Positions 1 to 7,981 of a DNA stretch of 25,451 nt are shown piece after piece. The stretch is from positions 1 through 25,451 of the forward strand of contig CAMQCZ010000023.1 in assembly GCA_946999385.1 (NCBI GenBank), written 5' to 3'. The position numbers and the translations under genes are program-made. The number at the start of each line of letters is the position of its first letter. Position 1 is the first letter of the stretch. Origin of the DNA: an uncultured Lachnoanaerobaculum sp. (GTDB lineage: Bacteria > Bacillota > Clostridia > Lachnospirales > Lachnospiraceae). The notes under the pieces are model-generated. The model had not been told where the DNA came from and did not search any database. It saw only the letters and a list, made by a program, of their open reading frames with translations.

Positions 1-74
1 AAGGTCGAAGGCGTAAGCCGTTACTACGACTGGGCAGTTACAAGCCCACCACCTTTAGGTGGTGGGTAGTTGAC
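1..74 (+). mobile_element. Right end of an IS200/IS605-type element (partial)
   Basis: The window opens inside a mobile element whose body lies to the left. Bases 45-54 (CCCACCACCT) and 57-66 (AGGTGGTGGG) form a perfect 10-bp stem with a TT loop, followed within four bases by TTGAC at 70-74. A subterminal hairpin next to a TTGAY-type pentanucleotide is the layout of IS605-family right ends, where the transposase cleaves. Frame 1 is open from base 1 to a TAG at 67-69, so the last tnpB codons may overlap it, but I cannot recognise TnpB from these 22 residues. The assignment rests on hairpin plus pentanucleotide. The element's left end and its tnpA/tnpB genes are outside the window. Confidence 0.6.
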
Positions 75-94
75 AAGCAACCTCTTTACTATTA
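1..94 (+). ncRNA. Possible 3' end of a TnpB omega RNA (reRNA) with its guide segment
   Basis: In IS200/IS605 elements the TnpB guide RNA covers the end of tnpB and the right-end hairpin, then runs into flanking DNA, which acts as the guide. If 1-74 is such a right end, the scaffold would finish at 74 and the guide would begin at 75 (AAGCAACCTCTTTACTATTA). Seen: the GC-rich hairpin and the abrupt drop in GC right after base 74. Inferred: that an RNA is made here and that TnpB is intact upstream. The 20-base guide length is taken from the family, not measured. Confidence 0.35.
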
Positions 95-213
95 ATTAAA
101 TAAAGTATACACTGTATCTAATTATATAACTTTATTAATTTGTTTCAAGCCTTACTTTTTTATTTTATATAAATTAGTTTAGAGCTTTTTATAAAGATTT
201 AGGAGGACTTGCT

Positions 214-1407
214 ATGCTACTATCACTATCACTTATTTTTATTTGCGGACTATTCTTTTCAGCTATTTGTAAAAAGCTTTCTATACCTAATATTGTAGGA
301 ATGATTTTTACAGGAATATTATTAGGACCCTATGTTTTAAATTTATTTGATAAATCCATACTTCTTATATCCCCTGATTTACGTCAAATAGCCTTAATTA
401 TAATACTTTTAAAGGCCGGTCTTTCCCTAAATATATCCGATTTGAAAAAAGTCGGTATTTCGGCGACGCTTATGTCCTTTGTACCGGCTTCATTTGAAAT
501 TTTAGCATTTTTTTTATTTGCTCCATATATTTTACATATTAACAGACTTGAAGCTTTACTTATGGGATCTGTTCTTGCAGCTGTATCTCCTGCAATAGTT
601 GTTCCAAGAATGGTAAAGGTTATAGAAGAAGGCTATGGTACAAAAAAATCTATACCTCAGCTTATTTTAGCAGGTGCCTCCTGTGATGATATTTTTGTAA
701 TTGTATTATTTTCAAGCTTTTTAAATATGCTTATGGGTAATAAAATAAATTTGATCAATTTGTTTAATGTGCCTATATCAATTATTCTCGGTATTATTTT
801 AGGGCTTATTATAGGATATTTATTATATCTATTTTTTGAACTGTTTTATAAAAAGAAAATGTATATACGCAATAGCACTAAAGTAATCATACTATTAGGA
901 ATATCATTTTTTCTAATATTTTTTGAACAATATTCAAAAAATATTATATCTGTTTCAGCACTCTTGGCAATTACAAGCATGGCTTGTCTACTAAAATTCA
1001 AAATTGAAAATAATGTAAGCAAAAGACTGGCAGAAAAATTTTCAAAATTATGGATTGCAGCTGAATTAATCCTATTTGTTTTAATCGGATGTGCAGTTGA
1101 TATAAGATATACTCTTTTAGCCGGTAAAAATGCTGTGATTATGATTTTTATTGCCTTGATTTTTCGTAGTATGGGGGTCTTTATTTCCCTTTTAACTACA
1201 AAATTAAAAGCAAAAGAAAAACTTTTTTGCATATTTGCTTATCTACCGAAGGCTACTGTTCAAGCCGCTATAGGCTCAATACCTTTATCAATGGGACTTG
1301 ATTGTGGAAAAATAATACTTTCAGTTGCCGTACTTTCTATACTTATAACAGCTCCTATAGGTGCTATGTTAATAGATATAACTTATAAAAAGTTATTAAA
1401 TAAATAA
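214..1407 (+). CDS. Na+/H+ (cation:proton) antiporter, NHA/SLC9B-like CPA2 family
   Basis: Predicted inner-membrane antiporter of 397 aa that would exchange Na+ or Li+ for H+. Nearly the whole chain is hydrophobic, with about 12 membrane segments. Recognisable family motifs are the early IPNIVGMIFTGILLGP (24-39), the KAGLSL stretch (67-72), SPAIVVPRM (125-133) followed by EGYGTKK, and AGASCDD (153-159). The Asp158-Asp159 pair is the expected ion-binding motif of electrogenic CPA2 antiporters, and the SPAIVVP...GYG...P spacing is that of NHA proteins. The start has a perfect AGGAGG at 201-206, seven bases upstream. It is the only plus-strand gene in the left part, is probably transcribed alone, and ends at a strong terminator shared with the convergent oppA. 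The exact ion cannot be told from sequence. Confidence 0.88.
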   Translation: MLLSLSLIFICGLFFSAICKKLSIPNIVGMIFTGILLGPYVLNLFDKSILLISPDLRQIALIIILLKAGLSLNISDLKKVGISATLMSFVPASFEILAFFLFAPYILHINRLEALLMGSVLAAVSPAIVVPRMVKVIEEGYGTKKSIPQLILAGASCDDIFVIVLFSSFLNMLMGNKINLINLFNVPISIILGIILGLIIGYLLYLFFELFYKKKMYIRNSTKVIILLGISFFLIFFEQYSKNIISVSALLAITSMACLLKFKIENNVSKRLAEKFSKLWIAAELILFVLIGCAVDIRYTLLAGKNAVIMIFIALIFRSMGVFISLLTTKLKAKEKLFCIFAYLPKATVQAAIGSIPLSMGLDCGKIILSVAVLSILITAPIGAMLIDITYKKLLNK

Positions 1408-1420
1408 TATTTTAAAATAA

Positions 1421-1454
1421 AAAATGTATCTCGGTAAAGTCCGAGATACATTTT
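1421..1454. terminator. Bidirectional intrinsic terminator between antiporter and oppA
   Basis: A perfect 14-bp stem (AAAATGTATCTCGG at 1421-1434 and its complement at 1441-1454) with a 6-base loop. It is flanked by an A-run on the left and eight T on the right, so it works in both directions. It lies in the 63-bp gap between two converging genes. Confidence 0.93.
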
Positions 1455-1470
1455 TTTTATCTTATTTATC

Positions 1471-3132
1471 TTATTTTTCTAATTTACCTGACATAAAATA
1501 CCACCAACCTGATGGAGAATGCCATGTATCCTTAAGTTCATTTTTTTGTAAATAGAAATCTGTATATTGTGCTAAAGGAATAAAAGCAGCTTGATCTAAC
1601 AAGATTTTTTCTGCCTGATGAAGATAATCAAAACGTTCGTCAGGATTTATAGTTTCAGCAGCCTTGTCCAATAAAGCATCATATTCAGGTATGCTAACCT
1701 TTCCGTCATTATTGCCTGAGTCTGTTTTAAAAAGATTTAAGATATTTGTAGGATCATTCCAATCTAATATCCATCCATTACGAGCAACATCAAAGTTTCC
1801 ACTTCTTCTATCTGCTGTAAATACTTTCCATTCCTTTATAGCTATTTCACAATCAATTCCTAATTTTTCTTTCCATACATTTTGTAAATATTCTGCAACT
1901 GCTTTATGATATCCCTGATCATTTGTACTATATTCTACAGTTGGGAAGCCTTCACCATTTGGATATCCTGCTTTAGCTAAAAGCTCCTGTGCTTCTTTTA
2001 CATCAGCCTCATAATCTCCTGAGCCTATTCCCTTGGTATATTTTTCTTCTGTTACCTTTTCAAATGAACTGCTTGGAGCCGCATCAGAAACACCGATACC
2101 TATAAGCTTATTTGTAGGAAGATATGTACCTTGCATTATAGTATTTGCAACATAATCTCTATCAATAACCAATGCTAAAGCCTTTCTTACATCAGGATTG
2201 TCATAAGGTGCTTTTTGTGTATTAAAGCTTATATAATATGTTCCCATAAGTGGATCTACATGGAATTCATCACTATCCTTAAGTGTAGGAATTTCTTCTG
2301 AAGGAACTGACTTAATCATAGTAATTTTACCTTGATTATATGCTGTATAAGCGGCATTAGGATCTTCAATAAGTCTATATGTAAGCTTATCAAATGTTAT
2401 CTTATCTTTATCAAAATAATTTTCATTTTTTTCAAGTACAACTCTATCTCCGTCAGTAAATTCAACCATTTTATATGGACCTGCTGTTATATATGTTTCA
2501 GGTTTAAGCGTCCAATCCTCAGGATTTGCTTCTATAGTTGCCTGATTAACTACATTTAATGTAGTAAATGCAGCTATTTTATCAAAAAATGGTACAGGAT
2601 TTGCTAATTCTACTACAAAGGTATTATCATCAACAGCCTTTACTCCCAAAGCATCCAAGTCGCCTTTACTTGCTTGTTCATAGCCCTTTAATTGTCCTAA
2701 AACATCAAAGCTGTAAGGTGCGGCTGTATTTGGATCTGCAACTCTCTTCCAAGAATATACAAAATCATTTGCAGTTAAATCACTGCCATCTGACCATTTT
2801 AATCCCTTTCTTAATTTGAATGTATATGTAAGTCCATCATCTGATACTTCATAAGATTCAGCTAAAGCCGGAATTGTATTTCCGTCCTTATCAATTTGTA
2901 AAAGTCCCTGTGTTAAATGTAATAAAATATTACCTGCATCATTAGCTGAATTAAGTGCCGGATCCAAGGTTTCAGGTGAAGCTCCAACCTGAACAGTTAA
3001 TTCATTTCCTGTAGCTGCTTGTTCTTTTCCCTCAGTTGCGGCATTATTATCAGCCGGTGCCTTTGCTTTGCCACAAGCGGCAAGACCTAAAGCTGCCACT
3101 ACAACTAGAGGTAACAAAATTCTTTTTTTCAT
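1471..3132 (-). CDS. oppA: Peptide ABC transporter substrate-binding lipoprotein OppA
   Basis: Extracytoplasmic oligopeptide receptor (SBP_bac_5 family) of 553 aa that hands peptides to the OppBCDF permease. The N-terminus is a lipoprotein signal: KKR, a hydrophobic core, then lipobox LAAC with Cys20 as lipid anchor, followed by a low-complexity Ala/Asn/Glu linker. The mature part has the family pattern: an ETLDPALNSANDAGN stretch near the start, a YTFKLRKGLKWSDG block (about 108-121) and NPDVRKALALVIDR (about 313-326). Length is typical. Start supported by AAGGAGG (Shine-Dalgarno) about seven bases upstream. It is the last gene of the operon oppB-C-D-F-A; a 94-bp AT-rich gap separates it from oppF, so it may also have its own promoter, which I cannot define securely. 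Peptide length preference is not readable. Confidence 0.93.
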   Translation of the reverse strand: MKKRILLPLVVVAALGLAACGKAKAPADNNAATEGKEQAATGNELTVQVGASPETLDPALNSANDAGNILLHLTQGLLQIDKDGNTIPALAESYEVSDDGLTYTFKLRKGLKWSDGSDLTANDFVYSWKRVADPNTAAPYSFDVLGQLKGYEQASKGDLDALGVKAVDDNTFVVELANPVPFFDKIAAFTTLNVVNQATIEANPEDWTLKPETYITAGPYKMVEFTDGDRVVLEKNENYFDKDKITFDKLTYRLIEDPNAAYTAYNQGKITMIKSVPSEEIPTLKDSDEFHVDPLMGTYYISFNTQKAPYDNPDVRKALALVIDRDYVANTIMQGTYLPTNKLIGIGVSDAAPSSSFEKVTEEKYTKGIGSGDYEADVKEAQELLAKAGYPNGEGFPTVEYSTNDQGYHKAVAEYLQNVWKEKLGIDCEIAIKEWKVFTADRRSGNFDVARNGWILDWNDPTNILNLFKTDSGNNDGKVSIPEYDALLDKAAETINPDERFDYLHQAEKILLDQAAFIPLAQYTDFYLQKNELKDTWHSPSGWWYFMSGKLEK

Positions 3133-3226
3133 ATTTTCCTCCTTAAATATAAAAATATATTAATAGTTACATTTTTCTTATTATATAAGAAAATAAATAT
3201 ATAATATAAATCCAATGGATTATATT

Positions 3227-4207
3227 CTAATTAATCTGCTCCAAATTATGACAAGCACAATAATGCCCTTTTGATATTTCTCTTAAAGCAGGATTTTCAA
3301 CTGAACATCTTGAATTTGCATAAGCACATCTTGTTCTAAAAGTACAACCACTAGGTGGATTTAATGGGCTTGGTACATCTCCATTTAATATTATTCTCTT
3401 GGATGTCCTTGCCGTTTTCGGATCAGCTATAGGTATTGCTGAAATCAAAGATTTAGTATAAGGATGTAAAGAATGAAAAATAAGCTCAGAGGCTTCTGCC
3501 ATCTCTACCATATGTCCTAAATACATAACTCCTATTCTATTTGAAATATGATTAACAACTGATAAATCATGTGCAATAAATAAATAAGTAAGCCCCATCT
3601 CTTCCTGCAAGCTTTCAAACATATTTACAACCTGTGCCTGTATACTGACATCAAGAGCTGAAACAGGCTCATCACAAACTATAAACTCAGGTTTTACTGC
3701 CAAAGCCCTTGCTATACCTATACGTTGTCTTTGACCTCCTGAAAATTCATGTGCATATCTATTTGCATGCTCGGAATTAAGTCCTACTCTTGCAAGTAGT
3801 GAGATAATAATATCCTGCCTTTGCTTTCTATTAGAATAGAGCTTATGTATATCAAGTGCTTCACCTACAATATCACCTACAGTCATACGTGGATCAAGCG
3901 AGGCATAAGGATCCTGAAAAACAATTTGCATTTTTCTACGATATGGCAACATTTCCTTTTTAATCCTTGTTTTACTATCAAAAATAGTTTCAGAGTCATA
4001 TATTATTTTTCCTGATGTAGGTTCGTTTAATCTTAATATTGAGCGTCCTGTGGTTGTTTTACCACAACCCGATTCACCTACCAATCCGAATGTTTCACCT
4101 TTTTTTATAAAAAAGCTGACATCATCTACTGCTTTAACAACCTTTTTACTTCCAGCTACCGGAAAATATTGCTTAAGATTTTCAATTTCTAATAGATTCT
4201 CACTCAT
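3227..4207 (-). CDS. oppF: Oligopeptide ABC transporter ATPase OppF
   Basis: One of the two ATP-hydrolysing subunits on the cytoplasmic face of the peptide importer, 326 aa. Visible in order: Walker A GESGCGKT (44-51), Q-loop around FQDPYASLDP (97-106), ABC signature SGGQR (156-160), Walker B FIVCDE (175-180) and the H-loop in AHDLSVV. The C-terminal oligopeptide/dipeptide extension carries a cysteine cluster (CTFRTRC, then C after seven residues, and CAC close to the end). In related transporter ATPases such cysteines hold an Fe-S cluster; its presence here is inferred. The ATG overlaps the oppD stop by one base (TAATG), so the two ATPases are translationally coupled, as expected for a heterodimer. 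Confidence 0.94.
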   Translation of the reverse strand: MSENLLEIENLKQYFPVAGSKKVVKAVDDVSFFIKKGETFGLVGESGCGKTTTGRSILRLNEPTSGKIIYDSETIFDSKTRIKKEMLPYRRKMQIVFQDPYASLDPRMTVGDIVGEALDIHKLYSNRKQRQDIIISLLARVGLNSEHANRYAHEFSGGQRQRIGIARALAVKPEFIVCDEPVSALDVSIQAQVVNMFESLQEEMGLTYLFIAHDLSVVNHISNRIGVMYLGHMVEMAEASELIFHSLHPYTKSLISAIPIADPKTARTSKRIILNGDVPSPLNPPSGCTFRTRCAYANSRCSVENPALREISKGHYCACHNLEQIN

Positions 4208-5214
4208 TAAGCTTCTACCTTCCTTTCCATAGCTTCAAATTGTAGTTTTTGTTCTAACCAGCATCTACTATAATGATTTCCGTCATAATCATTTCTTAAT
4301 GGCTTTTTATTAATGCAAATCTTCATACATGAATTACATCTTGAAGCAAATGCACAACCCTTTGGTGGATTTAATAAGTCTACAGGCTGACCCTCAATAG
4401 GTATAAGCTTACTATATTCAAGCTCATGGAGCTTAGGTATTGACCTTATTAAACCCTTTGTATATTCATGCTTGGAGTTATAGAATATATCATCTGTAGT
4501 ACCATATTCTACAATTTCACCGGCATACATTACAGCTATATTATCACACATCGAAGCAACTACTCCAAGATCATGTGTAATAATTATTATACCCATTCCT
4601 AATTTATCCTTTAATTCCTGCATAAGTTCAAGTATTTGTGCCTGAATGGTAACATCCAATGCAGTTGTAGGCTCATCAGCTATCAAAAGCTTAGGCTCAC
4701 AAGCCAAGGCTATAGCTATCATCACTCTTTGACGCATACCTCCGGATAATTCATGTGGATATTGCTTTAAACGCTTCTCAGGCTCATTTATACCTACAAG
4801 CTCAAGCAACTCTTTTGCTCTTTCAGTCGCCTTCTTTCCTTTTTTATCAGTATGTAATTTTATAGTTTCTTCTATTTGATTTCCTATAGTATAGACAGGA
4901 TTTAAGCTTGTCATAGGATCCTGGAAAATTATACTAACCTCTTTTCCTCTTATTTTTTTCAATTCCTTTTCACTTAATTTATCTATTCGATGACCGTTAA
5001 ATTCAACACTTCCACCCACTATTTTACCATTATAGGCTGTCAAACCCATAATAGAATAAGCTGTAACACTTTTACCGCTTCCTGATTCACCTACTATACC
5101 TAAAACTTCTCCTGCCTTCATCTGTATTGTTACATCATTTAAAGCTTTAACCTCACCTGCAGGAGTAAAAAATGATAATTTTTCATGTTGTATATCAACT
5201 AAATATTCGCTCAT
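4207..5214 (-). CDS. oppD: Oligopeptide ABC transporter ATPase OppD
   Basis: Partner ATPase of OppF, 335 aa. Walker A GESGSGKS (42-49), Q-loop FQDPMTSLNP (97-106), signature SGGMR (157-161), Walker B LLIADE (176-181) and H-loop ITHDLGVV identify it. The methionine in the signature (SGGMRQR) and PTTALDVTIQAQ are characteristic of the D-type ATPase as opposed to the F-type. A C-terminal cysteine cluster (CAFASRC, C, C, and C in SRCW) resembles that of OppF. A strong GGGGAGGG ribosome site lies in the 12-bp gap after oppC. Start and length agree with the family. Confidence 0.94.
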   Translation of the reverse strand: MSEYLVDIQHEKLSFFTPAGEVKALNDVTIQMKAGEVLGIVGESGSGKSVTAYSIMGLTAYNGKIVGGSVEFNGHRIDKLSEKELKKIRGKEVSIIFQDPMTSLNPVYTIGNQIEETIKLHTDKKGKKATERAKELLELVGINEPEKRLKQYPHELSGGMRQRVMIAIALACEPKLLIADEPTTALDVTIQAQILELMQELKDKLGMGIIIITHDLGVVASMCDNIAVMYAGEIVEYGTTDDIFYNSKHEYTKGLIRSIPKLHELEYSKLIPIEGQPVDLLNPPKGCAFASRCNSCMKICINKKPLRNDYDGNHYSRCWLEQKLQFEAMERKVEA

Positions 5215-5226
5215 ATTCCCTCCCCT

Positions 5227-6270
5227 TTAATTTTTAAGCTTAGGATCAAAGGCATCACGAAGACCATCACCTAATAAATTAAAATTTAAGATTATTATAA
5301 ATATAAGTATAGCCGGTGCAAATAATTTTTCCGGATAAGTTTGAAATCCATTTAATGCAGCAGAAGCCAAGGAACCTAAGCTTGGCATAGGAGCCTGAAC
5401 ACCAAGACCTAAAAAGCTCAAAAATGATTCTGTAAATATAGCTGAAGGGATTTGTAATGTTGTGGTAACTATCAATGTTCCCATGCAATTTGTTATTAAA
5501 TGCTTAAATAATATTCTACTTGTCTTTGCACCTAATGCTCTGGCTGCAGTTATATATTCATTTTGTTTTAAAACCATAATTTGGGATCTTACTATTCTTG
5601 CCATTCCTACCCAATATAATAAAGCAAATACAATAAACATAGATACCATATTAGGACCTAATTTTATAATAAATGAAAATCCCGGCAGGGATGCTATTTT
5701 TTCCAAAGGATATTTTAATATTTGAGCTATCAAAATAATTATCAGAACATCCGGGACTGTATAAATAATATCTACCAATCTCATCATTATCTGATCGACC
5801 AAGCCTCCGAAATATCCTGCTACAGCTCCATATATAGAGCCTATAATTAAAATAAGTATAGAAGCTACTATACCTACAGTCATAGAAACTCTTCCACCGA
5901 CCATAACTCTTATAGTATAATCACGACCATTTTGATCAGTTCCTAAAAAATGTGGGAATACCTTTTTACCTGATTCTATTTCTTTTAGCTCTGTGGCTGA
6001 ATATTGCATTGGAGCAAGTCTTTCAGAGCCTTTCATTTGTTGTTCATATTTATATGGATAAAATAAAGGAACAATAAAGCAAAAAAATATAATCGTCATT
6101 ACCATAAATAAAGAAAAAATAGCAATTTTATTTTTTATAAATCGTCTTATTCCATCTCTGAAAAATCCTACAGATTCACGCATTACTACCAAAGCCTCTT
6201 TTTCGTCCTTTTTTGCTTTGATAAAATCATCAGCATTAAGTTGTAGGCTAAGTATGTTTTTCTCACTCAT
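5227..6270 (-). CDS. oppC: Oligopeptide ABC transporter permease OppC
   Basis: Membrane-spanning half of the peptide channel, 347 aa, about six segments after a long cytoplasmic N-terminus of some 45 residues that includes GFFRDGIRRFIKNK just before the first membrane helix. The segment HFLGTDQNGRDY is the typical OppC/DppC loop. The EAA motif that contacts the ATPases is seen as ARALGAKTSRILFKHL, and the end GDGLRDAFDPKLKN is the classical C-terminus. A strong AAGGAG site stands upstream of the ATG. It is ten bases after oppB and twelve before oppD, so clearly co-transcribed. Confidence 0.94.
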   Translation of the reverse strand: MSEKNILSLQLNADDFIKAKKDEKEALVVMRESVGFFRDGIRRFIKNKIAIFSLFMVMTIIFFCFIVPLFYPYKYEQQMKGSERLAPMQYSATELKEIESGKKVFPHFLGTDQNGRDYTIRVMVGGRVSMTVGIVASILILIIGSIYGAVAGYFGGLVDQIMMRLVDIIYTVPDVLIIILIAQILKYPLEKIASLPGFSFIIKLGPNMVSMFIVFALLYWVGMARIVRSQIMVLKQNEYITAARALGAKTSRILFKHLITNCMGTLIVTTTLQIPSAIFTESFLSFLGLGVQAPMPSLGSLASAALNGFQTYPEKLFAPAILIFIIILNFNLLGDGLRDAFDPKLKN

Positions 6271-6280
6271 TTTATACTCC

Positions 6281-7198
6281 TTACTTTAACTTAATTCGTG
6301 GATCTACTATAGCATAGGCAAGATCTACTAAAACATTCATTATAATTATAAAAGTTGCCAAAAATATAGTTGTTCCCATTATCATAGGATAATCTCTGGA
6401 TGTAATAGCTCCTACAAATTCAGAACCAAGACCCGGTATATTAAAAATTTTCTCTATGATAAAGCTTCCTGTCATCAAAGAAGCAAGCAAAGGTCCTAAA
6501 TAAGTAATAACCGGTAAAATAGCATTTCTCAGTGCATGCTTAAATATTGATTTAAATTGTGATACTCCTTTTGCTCTTGCTGTTCGCATATAATCCTGAC
6601 CTATAACCTCCAACATGGAAGAACGCATAAGTCTTGCCATGTAAAATGTGGGATAAAGAGCTAATGCTATAACCGGCATTATATAATTTGTCCAGTCCCT
6701 AAGTCCTAAAGGAGGCAATAAATTTAATTTTGTTGAAAATATATACATAAGTAAAGTAGAAGATAAAAAGCTAGGTATAGCTATGCCTGCTGTTGATAAA
6801 ACTATTAATATATTATCTATTAATTTACCTCTGTTATATGCCGCAACAGCTCCAAGAGGTATGCCAAAAAATATTGCAACTAATATTGCAATACCTCCTA
6901 TCCTTGCAGAAGTTGGAAATTTTGTAGATATCACTTGAGAAACCGTTCTTCCTCTTTTTTTAAGTGATAAACCCAAATCTCCTTTTAATGCACTTGTAAT
7001 ATATGTAGTATATTGAGTTACCAAAGGCTTGTCTAAGCCATATTTAGCTTCCATAGCTTTTTGTGCCTGAGCTGTTACTGCCTTCTCTGCTAAAAAAGGA
7101 CCACCCGGTACCATATTCATCAAAAAAAATGTAAGAGTAGCCACTAACCAAGCTGTAACTATAGCAGTAAATATTCTTTTTAAAATATATTTCCCCAT
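6281..7198 (-). CDS. oppB: Oligopeptide ABC transporter permease OppB
   Basis: Other half of the peptide channel and first gene of the operon, 305 aa with about six membrane segments. The frame is open to an ATG at 7276, but I place the start at 7198: from there the protein begins MGKYILKRIF, the standard OppB opening, and GGGGAT precedes it. The upstream 26 codons are AT-rich and overlap the promoter. Landmarks: the NMVPGGPF block, KYGLDKPLVTQY, the EAA motif ARAKGVSQFKSIFKHALRNA and the ending DPRIKLK. Confidence 0.92.
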   Translation of the reverse strand: MGKYILKRIFTAIVTAWLVATLTFFLMNMVPGGPFLAEKAVTAQAQKAMEAKYGLDKPLVTQYTTYITSALKGDLGLSLKKRGRTVSQVISTKFPTSARIGGIAILVAIFFGIPLGAVAAYNRGKLIDNILIVLSTAGIAIPSFLSSTLLMYIFSTKLNLLPPLGLRDWTNYIMPVIALALYPTFYMARLMRSSMLEVIGQDYMRTARAKGVSQFKSIFKHALRNAILPVITYLGPLLASLMTGSFIIEKIFNIPGLGSEFVGAITSRDYPMIMGTTIFLATFIIIMNVLVDLAYAIVDPRIKLK

Positions 7199-7247
7199 AT
7201 AAAATCCCCATTTACTTATTATAATAAATTTCAAGATATAGTTAATA

Positions 7248-7276
7248 TTTATACACATAAGTGATATAAATATCAA
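7248..7276 (-). promoter_or_regulatory. Candidate sigma-A promoter of the oppBCDFA operon
   Basis: On the minus strand TTGATA (7271-7276) and TATAAA (7248-7253) are 17 bases apart. Transcription would begin near 7241, leaving about 43 bases of leader to the chosen oppB start. It lies downstream of the apt terminator, which supports separate expression. Found by eye; AT-rich DNA gives chance matches. Confidence 0.5.
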
Positions 7277-7380
7277 GCTTTTTATAAAACTTTTTCACTT
7301 TAAAGTAAAAATCAATTAATTTTTTAAACTTATATAAGTTTTTTATTATTCTCTATATAACTCAAAACTTATGCCTGTTA

Positions 7381-7421
7381 AATATAAAGAGTTACCATAT
7401 TATATGGTAGCTCTTTATATT
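7381..7421 (-). terminator. Terminator hairpin after apt
   Basis: An 11-bp outer stem (7381-7391 with 7411-7421), one T-G pair and a 7-bp inner stem (TACCATA/TATGGTA) close a three-base loop. It begins directly after the apt stop codon and precedes the opp promoter. The following T-run is short and interrupted, so efficiency may be moderate. Confidence 0.75.
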
Positions 7422-7946
7422 TTATTTACCCTCATAAATTATTAATGAATTTATATCATATTTTTCTAATTTTTTTCTACCTTGTAAGCCGGCTAATTCC
7501 ATCACAAAACAAATTTTGACTATTTCTACTCCCCTGCTTTCCAATAATTTAACTATAGCTTCAATCGTACCTCCTGTAGCTATTAAATCATCTACTATAA
7601 CGACTCTTTGTCCCTTTTTTATATCATCTCTATGTATTTCCAATTCAGAGCTTCCATATTCCAAATCATATTTTATACTAATTGTTTCCAAGGGTAATTT
7701 ACCCTTTTTTCTAACCGGTATAAATCCTTTTTTCATTGAATATGCAAGTGGAACTCCAAAAATAAATCCTCTTGATTCAGGACCTATAATATAATCAAAA
7801 TCCACATCCTTTAATCCTTCTTTTAGGCTGTCTATGGCTAAAGTTAAAGCATTCGGATCCTTCAAAATACTTGTTATATCTCTAAAAATTATCCCTTCCT
7901 GTGGAAAATTCTCTATACTCCTAACATAGTCTTTTAACTCTTTCAA
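7422..7946 (-). CDS. apt: Adenine phosphoribosyltransferase
   Basis: Purine salvage enzyme in the cytoplasm, joining adenine and PRPP to give AMP and pyrophosphate. Length 174 aa is usual. It begins with the family's N-terminal pattern (FPQEGIIFRDIT, 14-25), contains GPESRGFIFG (55-64) for base recognition and the PRPP-binding motif VVIVDDLIATGGT (115-127). The start codon is TTG (7946-7944), supported by GGAGG seven to eight bases upstream. It is 35 bases downstream of glyA and probably co-transcribed from the glyA promoter. Nothing is missing or unusual apart from the TTG start. Confidence 0.95.
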   Translation of the reverse strand: MKELKDYVRSIENFPQEGIIFRDITSILKDPNALTLAIDSLKEGLKDVDFDYIIGPESRGFIFGVPLAYSMKKGFIPVRKKGKLPLETISIKYDLEYGSSELEIHRDDIKKGQRVVIVDDLIATGGTIEAIVKLLESRGVEIVKICFVMELAGLQGRKKLEKYDINSLIIYEGK

Positions 7947-7981
7947 ATTATTTCCTCCATTTTTAAATGAATTTTTATCAA

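Noticed and set aside
1..74. CRISPR repeat
   Set aside because: The hairpin occurs once; there is no second copy or spacer array anywhere in the window.
846..1232. 128-codon open frame antisense to the antiporter
   Set aside because: No ribosome site, no recognisable protein features, and it lies wholly inside a well-supported gene; AT-rich membrane-protein genes give such mirror frames.
3173..3193. TTTTCTTAT/ATAAGAAAA hairpin between oppF and oppA as terminator or attenuator
   Set aside because: Nine base pairs, nearly all A-T, without a following T-run; expected often in DNA this AT-rich.
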